The translations under genes were made by a program, and so were the position numbers. Shown piece by piece: positions 24,901 through 37,900 of a DNA stretch of 64,000 nt. The notes under the pieces are model-generated. The model was not told where the DNA came from, did no database searches, and saw nothing but the letters and a program-made list of their open reading frames with translations. This stretch comes from Corella eumyota (taxonomy: Eukaryota > Chordata > Ascidiacea > Phlebobranchia > Corellidae). How positions within the stretch are numbered: the first letter of the stretch is position 1; each line of letters begins with the position of its first letter. The stretch covers positions 21,956,501 through 22,020,500 of the forward strand of contig OY720097.1 in the NCBI GenBank assembly GCA_963082875.1, given 5' to 3'.

Positions 24901-27900
24901 AAATCTTACAAAATATAAAAAAAGGTGTTTACTTAAATTGATAAACAAAAACAAATTTTTGTTTTTATTTTAAAACTAAAACAAAAATTCTCAAAATAAT
25001 AAAATCCAACCTTCCTTGCTGCATATCTCCCAGTGTTTCCCAATTATTTCCCACAGGATCGTAACTCCGCATATTTGATAATCCTTTGGCAACACTGCTT
25101 GCATTATCCTCACCTCCTACCACATACAATAAGTTGTTCACTGCTGCCACACAGTGGTGAGAAATAGGAACGGGCATTCTGCTTAATTCTCTCCAAGACC
25201 ATTCCCTCTCATTTAGTTTTAAAATCTAAAATAAAATATAAATATTAAATAAAAAATTTTGAAATAAATCTGTGAAGTCCGTCTTAAATTTTTGTCTTTT
25301 TTTATTAAATAATTAACCAATTATTTGTAATTAACCGATTAAATATTTAAAATGTGCAAAAATGTTTAATTTCTATTTTAAAAATTCACTAGCATAAAAC
25401 ATGACATTATTCATGATATGCCGTAAATATAATCACCTGTGCTAAAAACAAATCAGCAGTTTAATTATGAAGCTCTATATTATCCCAAACTGCCAAAGTT
25501 AACTCAATACTGGGTGGGGTAACTGATGTTACTCTTTGTTTAGGTCATAAAGTCAACCTTTCCACATCGAGGATAAATAATTTTTTTAAAAACTCACCTG
25601 GTTTGTAAATTGATCAAACAACCTGCCACCAGTCACAACCAAGGAATCGTGGTGTGGCACGGTCACAACATCGCTACCACCCAAGCTCTTCACAGAGTTT
25701 GTTTTGCTTGTTTTATTTTTTAATCGCTCTAATATTCGACGTTTGTCTGCACCAACTATAGGTTCTATAATGGCTGCAAAAAATTAAAAAAACTTTTAAT
25801 ATTGGTCTTTTTATATATTTTGGTTTAATTAAGATAGCTAAAAAAGGAAAAAAAGACATTCTAGTCATTGTTAGATAATACAGACATGACAAACTTGTTT
25901 TTACTTTATAATTATGTTCTTACAAATTGTTCTATATAGTATATTAAAAATTGTATTTGCACATATATATGTAACTTACCGGCAGCGTGGTATAGTGGTA
26001 AGATCACTTGCTACACCACCATGAGGTCGTGTGTTCAATTCCCACTGCTCTCATGCGGTAGCATCCTTGAGTAAGGCAATATAAATGTTACGAACTCCTG
26101 CTGAGCCAGCACTTAATCAGCAGTATAATTATCGGGCAAATATTATCTATAATATTCCAAACTGCCACAGGCAACTCGAGACTGGGTCAGAGTAACTGAT
26201 GTTACTCTATGTTTAGGTCGCGCATTCGACCTTCCCACATCAAAGATAAAGATATGTACAAAAAAAATTTGAACATTTTTTACCAATTAGTTCTTTATTT
26301 CCACAAACAATATCATGAGTAAGTACATATCCATTTAAAGTGGATTGAGGTATTTTGCTATAGTGAAGACATTTAAGTAATCTGATCGCTGCTTCTTCCC
26401 TTTCCTTGTCATCCTAAATATAGTTTAGCTTTAAATTTATTATATAAAAATTAACTAAGTTAATTAACAAATAAAAAAAAGATATAACATATTACATGGT
26501 AAAGTTTATAGCTTGAAATTTAGTTTCGGAGTAATGGAGATAGACAACATTAAATATAACCAATATGAAAGGTCTAATTAAAATATTTTTACCATTAAAC
26601 AACATAAAAACAATCCTAGTTTTTCTTAAATAAAGTTTTGAAGGAAATTTTTAAAAACAAAAAAAACATTATCTGATTGTCCAAAGTAATATTTGTATAA
26701 AATGACATTAATATGTGACCTTTAAAACAATTGTGGATTTATTTAAGCAATGTAAATCGAATCATGAACTTTAAACAGTAATACCCAAAGCTTTAATTTT
26801 GCAGAATGTCTGGCATAAATTACTTTAAAATTAGCGTAAGTTTTGCTTAAATTGAATAGTTGAAACCAAATGACATGATTGAAATTAAGTATTGCTGAAA
26901 GTTTTATTGCCAATTCTTCTGTAGTATTCCCTAGTGTTTTTAAACTAAATGCAATTTTTTTTGTATATGTAGATTTTTATCCTCAATGTGGGAAAGTCGA
27001 ATGCGCGACTTAAACATAAAGTAACATCAGTTACTCCGACCCTGTCTCGAGTTGCCTGTGGCAGTTTGGAATATTATAGATTATAACTGCTCAGTAATTA
27101 TGCTGCTGATTAAGTGCTGACTCAGCAGGAGTTCGTACCGTTTATAGCGCCTTACTCAAGGGCGCTACAGCATGAGATCAGTGGGGATTGAACCCACGAC
27201 CTCATGTATGGTGTAGCAAGTGTTCTTACCACTACACCACGCTGCCCAATTATGACACATAATATTACAATTTCTTTGTTAATTTATTCTCAATCTGGAA
27301 AAGTGACTCTACTGTCTAAATATAGAGTAACATCAGTTACCCCAACCCAGTCTCAAGTTTCTTTGACAGTTTGAGATATTATAGATTATAGTTGCCCGAT
27401 AATTAAGCTCCTGTTTAAGTGTTGACTTAACATAAATTTATACAGTTTAAAGCACCATTTTCAAGGGTGCTACAGCATTAAAGCAGTGCAAATTAAACCC
27501 AACATGATTACTAATATATAATAAACTTACATGTTTAAGCCATTGTAGAATTGCATTGAACATTTGAAGTTCAGTAATAACACATTTATCAGATAAAACT
27601 CCATTTCTATGATTTAAAATTTCCTAAAAACAGTAAAGATTTTACAATTAATATAACAAAATATACCAGACAGTAAAAATTGTTTTAGTAAAATAGTCCG
27701 GTAGTAGGATTATTGAAATTTTTGTACTTGTTATTTTAACTTACTGACTAACAACCATAGGTGTAACGTTGTTAACTTAAATTTTTTTCTGTGCGTTACT
27801 ACATGGAATGCACTTAAATGTTTAACTCTATTATAAACACAAAACATTACAAATCAAAAACTACTTTGTTTTCTACAAACAAGAATTAGCTAAAATTTCA

Positions 27901-30900
27901 ACTACTTCATAAAACTGTTTTAACTGGCAGCGTGGTGTAGTGGTCAGAACATTCTCCTATCGTACACAAGGTCGCGGGTTTGGTTCCCATTAATCTCATG
28001 CTGTAGCATCCTTGAGTAGGCGATATAAACAGTACGAACTCCTGTTGAGCCAGCACTTAAAAAGCAGCATAGATATCCGGTAATTATAATCTTATATCCC
28101 AAACTGCCACAGGCAATTCGAAACTGGGTCGGAGTAACTGATGTTACTCTATATTTTGGTCGCTATTCGACCGTTTCACATCGAGGGTAAAGATGTATAC
28201 AAAAAAAACTTTAAACAAATTTAAGTCAACCGCTCAGAACGAGTTTGTTTCCTCAAAAACTTCCCGAAAGAAAATTAAGAACAATCGTCAAAGATCGGAA
28301 AGTCCGAAAACTTTCGACCAATTTTCATGCTCAGAAACAAACCCAACAACTCGTCATCGAGGTTGAGGTTCTGTCATCATTAAATGACGTTTTCAAGATA
28401 CAAACTATAGAAATGATCCCTAAAAGTATGATCTTAATCCAATAGTAATTTACTAAGAAACCTTTTTGAACAAAATATCATCGAATTTGTGGTGAGTTGT
28501 AATTCCCTCGCGTATTTGAGAAAATCGCACAACTATGACGTAATTAAGAGGGAAATCCCCTTAACGTGTTTATTTATAGCTTTATCCTCAAAAGAAAAAT
28601 ATTATGTCAAACTAAATCTACGATTGTCTAAAAGGTTCTGTTAAAAAAAATTATAATATTCCCGTAAATAAATATAATAGCTTACAGAAATTGTTATTGA
28701 CTAAGTAAAGTCATTAAATTGAATTAAATCTTAAGGTTAAAAGTCCAAGTCGCCCCATAGCCAGCCGCTTTGAGTCCAGTATTTTTTTTTTGTATATATC
28801 TTTATCTTCGATGTGAAAAAGTCGAATGCGCGACTTAAACATAAAGTAACATCAGTTACTCCGACCCAGTCTCGAGTTGCCTGTGGCAGTTTGGGATATT
28901 ATAGATTATAATTGGCCGATAATTATACTGCTGATTAAGTATTGGCTCTGCAGGAGTTCATACCGTTTATAGCACCTTACTCAAGGGTGCTACAGCATGA
29001 TATCAGCGGGGATTGAACTTACAACCTCATGTGTGGTGTAGCAAGTGTTCTTCCACTACACCACGCTGCCAAAATACCTGCAAGTCAGCTTCACTAAGTT
29101 GCGAGTAACAATTTGTATCCACAAATACATCGAAACTTTCGATCGTCTTTCTTAAAACAAAATCTCTTAATTCAGGAATGTCCAAGTTGTTTGAAAGTTG
29201 AAAATATGTTTGAAAATTTTCGAGTGAATATCTATAAGAAAAATAAATTTAAAATTATGGAAAATGGTAATTTATCCTTTATAATATAAGGCTAAGCGAC
29301 CTTAACATAAAGAGCCCCACATTAGGCAATGGTTAGACATTGTTGACCCACATAAACTGCCAGCGCAATAATACATGTGTTTTTTTTTAATCGTTTACCC
29401 GATTCGTATTTCAGCCAAGCATCTTCGTTTTAAAGACTTAATTTTTAGTCTCACAGCAGCCTCTAAGAGACTTGATATTTGATGTGGTTTTGCATCCAAC
29501 ACCGCTGAGTAAATGTATCTGAAATATGTAATAAATTTTTTTCGAGATTAAAGGGCTAATTTTTACTGAGAACTAACATAAGGTAACGTAAATGTGTGTA
29601 CGTATTCGTCAAAACTAACATAAGGTAACGTAAATGTGTGTACGTATTCGTTATTTTATTTGTAAATTAACGAATTCTTATTAAAATAAATTATCTACAG
29701 GTTTGTTTTTTCAGCAAATCTTAGAAAATAGACCTGAATTTTGAAAATCATGTAAGAAAATGTTCTGCTATATTGGTAAACAAAAAATAAAAGACTTTAA
29801 AGTTACCTTAAAACAGCTTCCATAGCTGATTTTTCGATATTAAAATCGATCAAAATATTTTCTTTAATGTTTTCACTTTGTGTAGAAGGAGGTTCAGCCG
29901 TGTTTATTATTTCGTTGCTCTCATTCGAATTTACTTTGGTTAAACTTAGTTGAGTTGAAGCTGAATATATTAAATTTAATCACAAGTAACCGTTATAGTA
30001 TTTAGTTTAATATGTAATGTTTTAATATTTATTTTTAGCCTTCATAATGTATTCAGAACACTTGCTACATCACACGAGATCGTGAGTTTGATCCCCACAG
30101 CTCTCATCCTTTGGCGCCCCTGAGTAAGGCGCTTTTTTATTAAATAGCAATAATTGAACTGTAAATAAAAGTTTAAGTAAAATTTTAACAAATATGCTTT
30201 TCTAATTTTGGGTACAATAAGTAAAATATTTATTAATATAACTTACAAAAACCTTTTCGTGATACTCCGAGTTTGTCACGAAAGTATCCACTAGATGCCG
30301 CGAGAACGCATTTATGAGCGGGATATTCGATTGACGGGCTACTAATATCTTCTAAAAATAAAAATCCAACTAATTTTAAACCGAAAAATACATAAAGTAA
30401 ATGCATGTAAAAGGACAACCTTTTTTAGAAAAACGGTTCTATATCTTTTCCTAGTCTTAGTTTGCCCCTTTTCTTTTTAGATAGAGTGTTACTAAGTACG
30501 TACTAAAAAAGCGCAATAAGAATCAAACCCAATAACTTTTGTAGTAAAGTCCTAAGTCCAATACTAAAATATGTTTAAATCCTGTTATATAAATCGTGTT
30601 TACATACCTTGTGCCGATATAGTGACGTCACATAGATCTAGATTTTCTCGTAAAACGTCCAAACCTTTAACTAATTCGTTGACATGTTCACTAGAATGTT
30701 GATGGGGAACAGATAGTACTCGATCGTCGACGCTAGATGATCGATTACGGTGACTTTTTGAACCACCAGAACCTTAATTTGATAAAAACTAACCGTTTAG
30801 TTTCTTAATGTAACTTTATTTTAAACTAAAATACATGTTTTAATTAGAGCACAAACTGTTGTTACGACATTTGAGTAAGGCGCTATAAACAGAGTAAACT

Positions 30901-31466
30901 CCTGCTGCAGCTTAATCAGCAGCTTGTTTATCTGGCAATTATAAACAATAATATCCCTAAGTGACAAAGGCAACTCAAGACCAGGTCCAGTTAGCAGTTG
31001 TTACTCTATGTTTAGGTCGTGAATTTGACCTTTCCACATCAAGGATAAAGATTTATACAAAACCAATGAAACATAGTTTAATAAAATATTTAAGCGTAAA
31101 TTCCTCACGAATTTTTTCAAAAACGACCTATATATCTCCAAGCTGGTTAATTTAATTTAAAAAAGATAACCTATTTTACTTACCCATTTAGGCAATTTTT
31201 TGTTTTCAAATTTTACAAAACAGTTTAAAGTCGAAGACCAAGTTTTTCAGTCAAAGCCGAATAGTCTCTTGTTTTAAAAGCCTTTAACTAATTAATTAAA
31301 GTATGCAGGCGTTGTATAACTATATATTGACCTATTTTAGCAGTTTTAAACCACAAACTTGTTCTAATTTCTATGTAAAAGTAATAGTTTAGTCATTTTA
31401 ATCTAAAACTTAACTTTTGGTTCAAGTTAAAAAAAAAATTTTTGAATTGTTATCGTTACCATGCAT
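21978..31466 (-). CDS. BTB-BACK-kelch (KLHL family) protein, 14 exons, 648 aa
   Basis: Likely substrate adaptor for a Cullin-3 ubiquitin ligase, as is usual for BTB-BACK-kelch proteins; no particular KLHL is claimed. Coding exons: 31466-31460, 30772-30608, 30351-30247, 29960-29807, 29518-29399, 29231-29078, 27623-27531, 26413-26284, 25773-25598, 25225-25011, 24425-24318, 23777-23658, 23002-22792, 22166-21978. All junctions are GT-AG and phases agree. The first exon gives only Met-His plus one base, in a GCCATG context. The BTB domain is about residues 45-190 (key block LCDVTISAQ, then HKCVLAASSGYFRDKL) and carries an unusual Ser/Thr/Asn-rich insert of about 40 residues, mostly one exon. BACK is about 195-305. 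Six kelch repeats cover about 345-648, each with GG and a Y...W pair (LYVVGGE, FLFAIGGK, IYISGGV, IYVLGGE, IYIIGGS). Introns hold at least six SINE copies. The coding end lies 30 bp from the satellite edge. Confidence 0.88.
22264..22522. mobile_element. MITE-like element with 15-bp inverted ends, Harbinger-like
   Basis: Terminal inverted repeats AGGCCTGTTCACACG (left) and AGGCCCGTTCACACG (right, read inward), 14 of 15 matching, are flanked by TTA target duplications at 22,261-22,263 and 22,523-22,525. The 259-bp body has internal GCGTTGCGTTGCG runs near both ends and no coding frame. A TWA target duplication is the PIF/Harbinger habit, so a non-autonomous Harbinger-type MITE is the best guess. 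It sits in the last intron of the kelch gene. Confidence 0.7.
25441..25582 (+). mobile_element. SINE family 1 fragment (3' part)
   Basis: Diverged 3' half of the common tRNA-derived SINE: AATCAGCAG, CCCAAACTGCC, ACTGATGTTACTC, and a CCACATCGAGGATAAA end. It lies in an intron of the kelch gene. The tRNA-like head is missing. Confidence 0.75.
25981..26267 (+). mobile_element. SINE family 1, full length
   Basis: Full copy with the tRNA-like head GGCAGCGTGGTATAGTGGTA (A-box region), a B-box region GTGTTCAATTCC, then the family body (GAGTAAGGC, CTCCTGCTGAGCCAGCACTT, ATCAGCAG, CCAAACTGCCA, ACTGATGTTACTC) and a short A-rich end. In the kelch gene. Ascidian tRNA-derived SINEs of this general kind are known from Ciona (Cics-1 is one name); I cannot confirm the identity. 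Confidence 0.85.
26961..27246 (-). mobile_element. SINE family 1, full length
   Basis: Minus-strand full copy. On the plus strand it begins with TTGTATATGTAGA, the reversed tail, and ends with ACCACTACACCACGCTGCC, the reversed tRNA-like head. The B box GGTTCAATCC is intact on the minus strand. In a kelch-gene intron. Confidence 0.85.
27290..27510 (-). mobile_element. SINE family 1, old diverged copy
   Basis: Minus-strand copy directly beside a younger one. AGTAACATCAGTTACCCC and TTTGAGATATTATAGATTA are recognisable, but the head has decayed, so this is an older insertion. Confidence 0.65.
27926..28208 (+). mobile_element. SINE family 1, full length
   Basis: Full copy: GGCAGCGTGGTGTAGTGGTC head, GGGTTTGGTTCCC in the B-box position, then the usual body and a TATACAAAAAAAA end. 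In a kelch-gene intron. Confidence 0.85.
28782..29070 (-). mobile_element. SINE family 1, full length
   Basis: Minus-strand copy ending 8 bp from a kelch-gene splice donor (exon 29,078-29,231). The head reads CACCACGCTGCC on the plus strand and the tail is TTGTATATATC. It shows that this intron end tolerates close insertion. Confidence 0.85.
29571..29655. repeat. Two-copy tandem duplication of about 42 bp
   Basis: The string AACTAACATAAGGTAACG, followed by TAAATGTGTGTACGTATTCGT, occurs twice back to back in a kelch-gene intron, with only the join differing. A recent local duplication of no known role. Confidence 0.85.
30045..30134 (+). mobile_element. SINE family 1, head fragment
   Basis: Only the tRNA-like head and its neighbour survive (CTTGCTACATCACACGAG, AGTTTGATCCCC, GAGTAAGGCGC). 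The body is gone. In a kelch-gene intron. Confidence 0.65.
30860..31062 (+). mobile_element. SINE family 1, 5'-truncated
   Basis: Body from GAGTAAGGCGCTATAAAC to TTTCCACATCAAGGATAAA; the tRNA-like head is missing. In the first intron of the kelch gene. Confidence 0.75.
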
Positions 31467-31948
31467 GGCTGCGTATGCAATTTTATTATTTCTTTATATT
31501 ATTTCTGTGGCTGCTCTATTGCTGTATTATTTTCCATAAATATAATTTTTACTGAAATAAGTATGACAAGTTAACAGTAATACATACGTATCATACTTTT
31601 TAATTAATCACGTTAATAAAGTCATATGGAACTTAATTTCACCGACTTCTAACAATACAATACACACTCAAAGGAAAACTAAAAACACTTGTGCTTTTGT
31701 AAAATTTCGTTTGTACTTAAATTAACTTTTGTAGATACTTGACAAGATTCTAATTTACCCTTTGAAGTATTTGCTAAAGCAATTAAAGTTACTTAATATA
31801 ATTTAATTTAAGTTTAATAAGATAATATAAAAACTACGTTAAAAGTAAGACAAAAAGTGTAAATAAAATAAAAGCAACGCATAAGCTTTAGTTTATTGTC
31901 CCACTTCAGTTAGCATTACAAAATACAGAGCTTAATGTCTTTAAAAAT
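31467..31948. other. Spacer between mucin-like gene 3' end and kelch gene 5' end
   Basis: About 480 bp of AT-rich sequence with no coding frame. It must hold the promoter or trans-splice acceptor of the kelch gene and the 3' UTR of the mucin-like gene, both on the minus strand. Apart from the poly(A) signal listed separately I see no clear motif. Confidence 0.6.
31892..31897 (-). terminator. Poly(A) signal of the mucin-like receptor gene
   Basis: AATAAA on the minus strand, about 50 nt after the stop codon at 31,949-31,951. The only hexamer at a normal distance. Confidence 0.6.
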
Positions 31949-34900
31949 TCATAATTTTGTGGAAGTCATTTTTAAAAGTTGTACCTGCAAAAACAACGCA
32001 AGTTTAGGAAGATTTATTTTACATTTGCTTGTCTGCAAATAATGTTATTATATTTTTTAACTTACGTTATTGGCTGGGTTTTTTAAAGCTTGACTACTTC
32101 GTTCTGTTAACCCTTTAAATACATTGGGGGTCGAATTCTGTATTTAAATAGAAAAGAGTTTTTATTAAAAGCACAGGGTACAAATAAGCTATTAAATTTA
32201 TTAAGTTTTAACACAAAAATTATATAGTGTGCAGTAAAGGTTGGAAAAAAACAAGTTAAAATATAAATATCATTTTAAAATCTTATTTTTTCTTTTCGGT
32301 ATTATTATAATAATATTATTCTTATTAATTTAAAAAAATTAAAAGCATTAGCATCAAATATATTTTACAAGTAACTTAAGTAACAACAGCTATCATAAAC
32401 TTACATTAGTATTAAAATTAAGTTGTGTGGTATCACACCAAGCTTGGTAAGAAGGTGATGAAATTTGAGAATTTGTTAAGTTGATTGGATGAGTTTTTTG
32501 TTTCCATCTTAACCGCTTTGCCTCCTAGAAAATAATAATTTGAATATATACAATTTTATTTTTAAATATTCTGAAAATATGTGAAGAATATTAGGTGTGT
32601 TATGCATACTTTGATGACATAAAATAGTGAAATATTTAAATCACTTGTACTTTTCAGTTCTCGAAAAAGCATATAAAAAGCATATAAAAGTACAAGAGAG
32701 AATTAGCTAGGACCGTAAAGTACAGGAGAGATTAGGCAGAGAGCATAAAGTAGGCTTCAAGATAAAATTAGCGGAAATACTAAAATACAAAGAAAAATTG
32801 GCGAGGACCGTGAAGTATAACAGAAAAATAAGAAAGATCTTAAGATACGAGAGTTCGTTTGAAGACAGAAAATACAAAAGATTCCAGTATTTTCACATAA
32901 TAAACTACTAAACAAATTACGTATTCAATATATACCTTGTATTGTTTGAATGCTGGACTAAATATTTCAGGTTCTCTTTCTCCAAGAAGCAAATCCAGTT
33001 TTTGTTGGGCGTATTCTAAACTTTTCTGAAAACTTTTTTCCTTATTTTGTTTCTTTTCTTTCTTGTGTTTCTTTCTAAAAAAAATTTTTCAAAGTAAAAA
33101 TTCAAAGTAATCTTTATATACATAGATAAATAGGCACTAAAGACGAAAAGTGTCATTAATATTTAAGAAAAATACGTATTTAAAGCTACCTTACTTTAGA
33201 TCTATGTCACTGTAAATATTTTAAAGATAAAGTTACTTAAAAAATTTAAACATGGTTTTTACTTTGTCTTTTTTGATTTTTTCTTTGGTGTCTCGGTTTC
33301 TTCATTGTAGTTTATGAATGTTGGTTTAACTACGTCATGATTTAGTGGTATTGCCCGGGTTGTTGGTGACGTAACAGAGTTATTTATGACGTCAGAGTTG
33401 TATATTGGAGTAAAACTAGAATGTTTCGGAATGGGGGAGACAACGCTAAATAATTCTTTGTCTTGTAAAGTAGGTGAATTAATCTAAATTTATAAATTTT
33501 TTGGTTCAAAAATTCAATATTTCATAGTTTTATCCTTGAATTTTAAAATGTTTTTAAGAAATGAAATAATTTGTTTTAAATGATTTTTTCTGTATTACTT
33601 TATTATTGTGATTTTTATTATTTTTTTTCTTCTTTTTTCTTAATCTTTTCTTGTTTTTATCTCTCTCACTTCGCGTTGATTCTCTCAAAGATTTATCACA
33701 CGGAGTAAACGGGGATTCTAAAAAATAAAAAAATGTAAAATCCTTGTTTAAATGTTATTAAATTAAAATGTATATAAGCAAAATTTTAAAAAGATTTAAA
33801 ATGTATTTAATAGATTGGGCCATTTTTTTTAAATTCCTTAATTTTGACAAAATAACCAACCTTCAAAACTTGCAAGATTTAGTTTGTTTTCTGTGACGTC
33901 ACCATTGCACGGGATTGGCTGAAGATTTATTGGTGAAATCTACGAACAATGAAGTTAACAAATTACGCCATCTAGGTACATTAAGTTTTATTAAATTAAA
34001 AATTGATTGTAATGGTAACGATATGACATTATAACACTTAAAAATGGAATTGCGATGATTTTACAATTTAAAAAAAATACCCAAATTTACATAAATATTT
34101 TATACAAAAACTGCAACATTTCATGATATTACTTCTTTAACTAATATCTTAATTACCTGTTCTAGAATTGTTGGTAATAACAACGGAATATTGATATTTG
34201 CTGGTATGTCATTTGATTTTGTTTTTTTAGTTGAATTTACTTTTAACAAAGCCTCGTGCACCACTTCGTCCCATATCGAGTTCTAATAAATAAAAAAATG
34301 TTAATAAATTCTGCAATAATTTATTATATTTGATTTTTTTTTACCGATAAGATAACTTCAATGCTAGAATAGTAGTGGACAATAAAGGCCTGACAACTTT
34401 GGCAACTGACATTATGTCAAATTATTGACTGGGTGGTGCAATGGTTAAAACACTTAGATTAACCACACGAGGTATTGGTTTTAATTTCCACTGCCTTCAC
34501 GTTGTAGCATCATAGAGTAAGGCGTTATAAACAGTAAAATTAAACAATTCCAATAAATAAAATCCCAAACTGACAAAATCAACTGGAGACCGGGTCGGGT
34601 TACATATGTTACTTTAAGGTTATGCTGTCTAGCTGACCTTTTTACATCATAGATAAATAATAAATACAAAAAATAAACTTAGTTTACTTTTTGCTGTTTT
34701 GTTTCAGTTTCCATCCAGATCTTGGTTTGAGTTTTTGTTGACCTTGTTTTAGGTTTATTTGATATATTCATGCAAGCATCTGTTTGTACTTGCTGGTTGG
34801 TTAGTTTGGTGAAATGTTGTAAACTATTTAGTGAGTAGTTGTTGGCGGGTTTCATTTTAGTGACATCAACTCTAAGAATATACAAATATATCAAATTTTT

Positions 34901-37900
34901 AATAAATGCATGACACAAAAAATACTGTAAATGCAAACGATTTATTTTAACAAATATAACGATCTTAAGTTTAGAGTATCAATGGATTATATAAAAAACC
35001 TTTCTGTTATGTATTATACAGTAGCCTTGACGTATATCTACATACACCACACATGAGGTCGTGGGTTCAATCCCCATTGATCTTATGTTGTAGCGCCCTT
35101 GAGTAAGGCGCTATAAACGGTATAAACTCCTGGTGAGCCAGCACTTAATCAGCAATATAATTATCGGGCTATTATAATCTATAATATCCCAAACTGCCAC
35201 AGGCAACTCGAGACTGGGTCGGAGTAACTGATGTTACTCTATGTTTAGGTCGCGCATTCGATTTTCCCACATCGAGAATAAAGATATATACAAAAAAATA
35301 CTACTTAAACGTATTTTATGTTTGACTACCTAGTAATATTACCGTTCATCGAATCTGAGAGTTTGTTGAAGATTTGAGGCTTCTGTTCCGCAATAAACCA
35401 ACGTTGAATCAGATTCCGATGCATTGTCATCGTTTTGGAGGTTTTTGCCCAGAAAAGAATTTTTTGGATGCTGTTAATAAAAATTTTAACATATGTGTAA
35501 TTTGTGTCATTAAGTTTAAGTTTTAAAATGTTTTAGGTAAGAGTTCATATTAACTTTAAATTTTATTTTATGTATTTGTGTATTTGTTTATCCAAAATGT
35601 GTAAAGGCCGACCTTAAGCCCTAACGTAAAGTAATTTTTATTAGACCAACCTAATCTTAAATTGAGTGCGCCAAATTGTCACAGTATTAATTTTATTAAA
35701 CTGTACAAGTTGTTGTAAATAAAATTTTATAAAATGTATTTCTTTATAAGAAATTCTAGCAATCTAAATATTATAGATATGTAGTATATTCATTTTAAAG
35801 GTTTTAAATAAAGTTAATTTTAACTTACCCCGGTAGTTGAAAACTTCTTTGAAAGTTGAGAATAAATCACAAAAGAAATAATAAGCAACACACATACAAC
35901 AGAGACTATTATCACCACCAACAATAAAATACCATCTAAAATATAATAAAAAATAAATAACTTATAAAATAATTCAAATTAATGTTGACTAATATTCATA
36001 TTGTAAACACACATTTAAGACCAGCATTACAACAACAAAAATGTCAAATATTAAAATTTGTTTTTAGAATAGCACCTTTTTTAATTATCTATTACCTTTA
36101 TTATTTTCATTATTTAAATCTTCTAATTTTAAAGCAGATACTGGTGATAAGACTAAATAGTTTAAAAACTTTGTCAGCTTTTCGATTGTTGCATTTCTAA
36201 ATTAGAATTAATGATATAGGTCTATAATAAGTTGTAAAATTAATGTTATGTAATAAAGATTTTATTAAATATTTTAAATGTTTAAGTTATTATGTATTTT
36301 AAACCTAAACCTTTTGTACTTGAACCTTTTATAGTAAAATTTTACGTAGTAACTTATATTAGAACCGGCAGCGTGGTGTAGGAGTAAGAACACTTGCTAC
36401 ACCACCATGAGGTCGTGGGTTCAATCCCAATGCTCTCATGCTGTAGCGCCCTTGAGTAACGCGCTATAAACGGTAAAAACTCCTGCTGAGCCAGCACTTA
36501 ATCAGCAGCATAATTATCGAGCAATTATAGTCTCTATAATATCCAAAACTGCCACAGGCAACTCGAGACTGGGTCGGAGTAACTGATTTTATTCTATGTT
36601 TAAGTCGCGCATTCGACGTTCCCACATTGAGGATAAAGAAATACGAAAAAAATATATATTTAAATTTTTCTATATATATATAAAGTTTTACAAATATAAC
36701 TTAAATATCAAGTTCAAATACCTAAAATATTGTAAAGCAATATTGCTTTGAACTAGTTCATCATTAAGATTGTAAGTCACAAATTTAATTTTAACCACGT
36801 GTTCATTAATACGCTCCGCACTAAGAACCCGAACCTTGGAAAATATATTTAAAAAAAGGAATATTTTAATTGTAAAATAAATGATGTTAAATGGCAACAA
36901 AATTAAAAGATTCATGTTTAAAAGACACTATGTCATTTGACTTAAATTTAGGTTTACGTTTTTCAAAAATTAAAAATAATTTCTCAGGGGAAAATAAATG
37001 TAAGTTTGAATAAATAAAAAGTGCCTGTTGACAGTAAAATTTAGGCATAAAGTTTTGGCCAAAATTTAGTTACGTTTGCTATTGATTATCAACGTTTTAT
37101 ACAAACCCTAAATATAATTAATTCACCTTATATTCTTGATTTTGACTTGTATTTCTGCGTCTTCTTAGATTATTTGTCTTGTGTACCTAAAAATAATTAA
37201 GTTAAAACTAAAAATTGGTAAAAACTTTAAAAAACACAATATTAATTTTAAAATTGGTGTCTTAAAAAAAAAAATTTCACCTTTAATATTTGGTTGTATG
37301 CAGACGTTAAACCATCTTCAATTTTATTGATAAAACTCCGATTTGTGACGTCATTATCATACCCAACAGCAATGTAAAGTAGCAGAATATTTTGAGGGTT
37401 TATGGTTTGGGAAATATTAGAAATGTAGCTAGAATAAACTGTAGTGGTAACAAATGTTTGGTTTGCAAATGTAGTTGTGCTTGTATTGGATATATTTGAA
37501 TAGTTGTTTATGCTGGTGGTAGATGTATTTCCCCGTTCTAATACAGTTGCAGATAAAGTTGCATTTGCTAATGCTGTAAGATTTTGCAATTTATTTTCTA
37601 AACTGTTTGCAGTTTGAAGGCCATTTGTAGGACTGGTTGTACTGGTCGTTAGGGGTAAACTTGTAGTAAATGGGTTTGTAGAAATGTCTAAACTTGCAGA
37701 ATTATTTGATTGAATCTTAGTTGTATTTAAACTTGGTAAATTTGTTGTTGAAGGTATGTTAAGGTTTGTCCCCGTTTGTGCTCTAAATTGGGTTACATCT
37801 TCTGTTGTAGGTTTAGATGAATTTAAACTTGGTAAACTTGTTGGAAAAGTTATGTTAAAGTTTGTTCTCTTTTGTGCTATAAATTGGGTTACATCTTCTG

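Noticed and set aside
34481-34669. Short minus-strand frame at 34.5 kb
   Set aside because: It lies in a diverged SINE copy and links to no exon.
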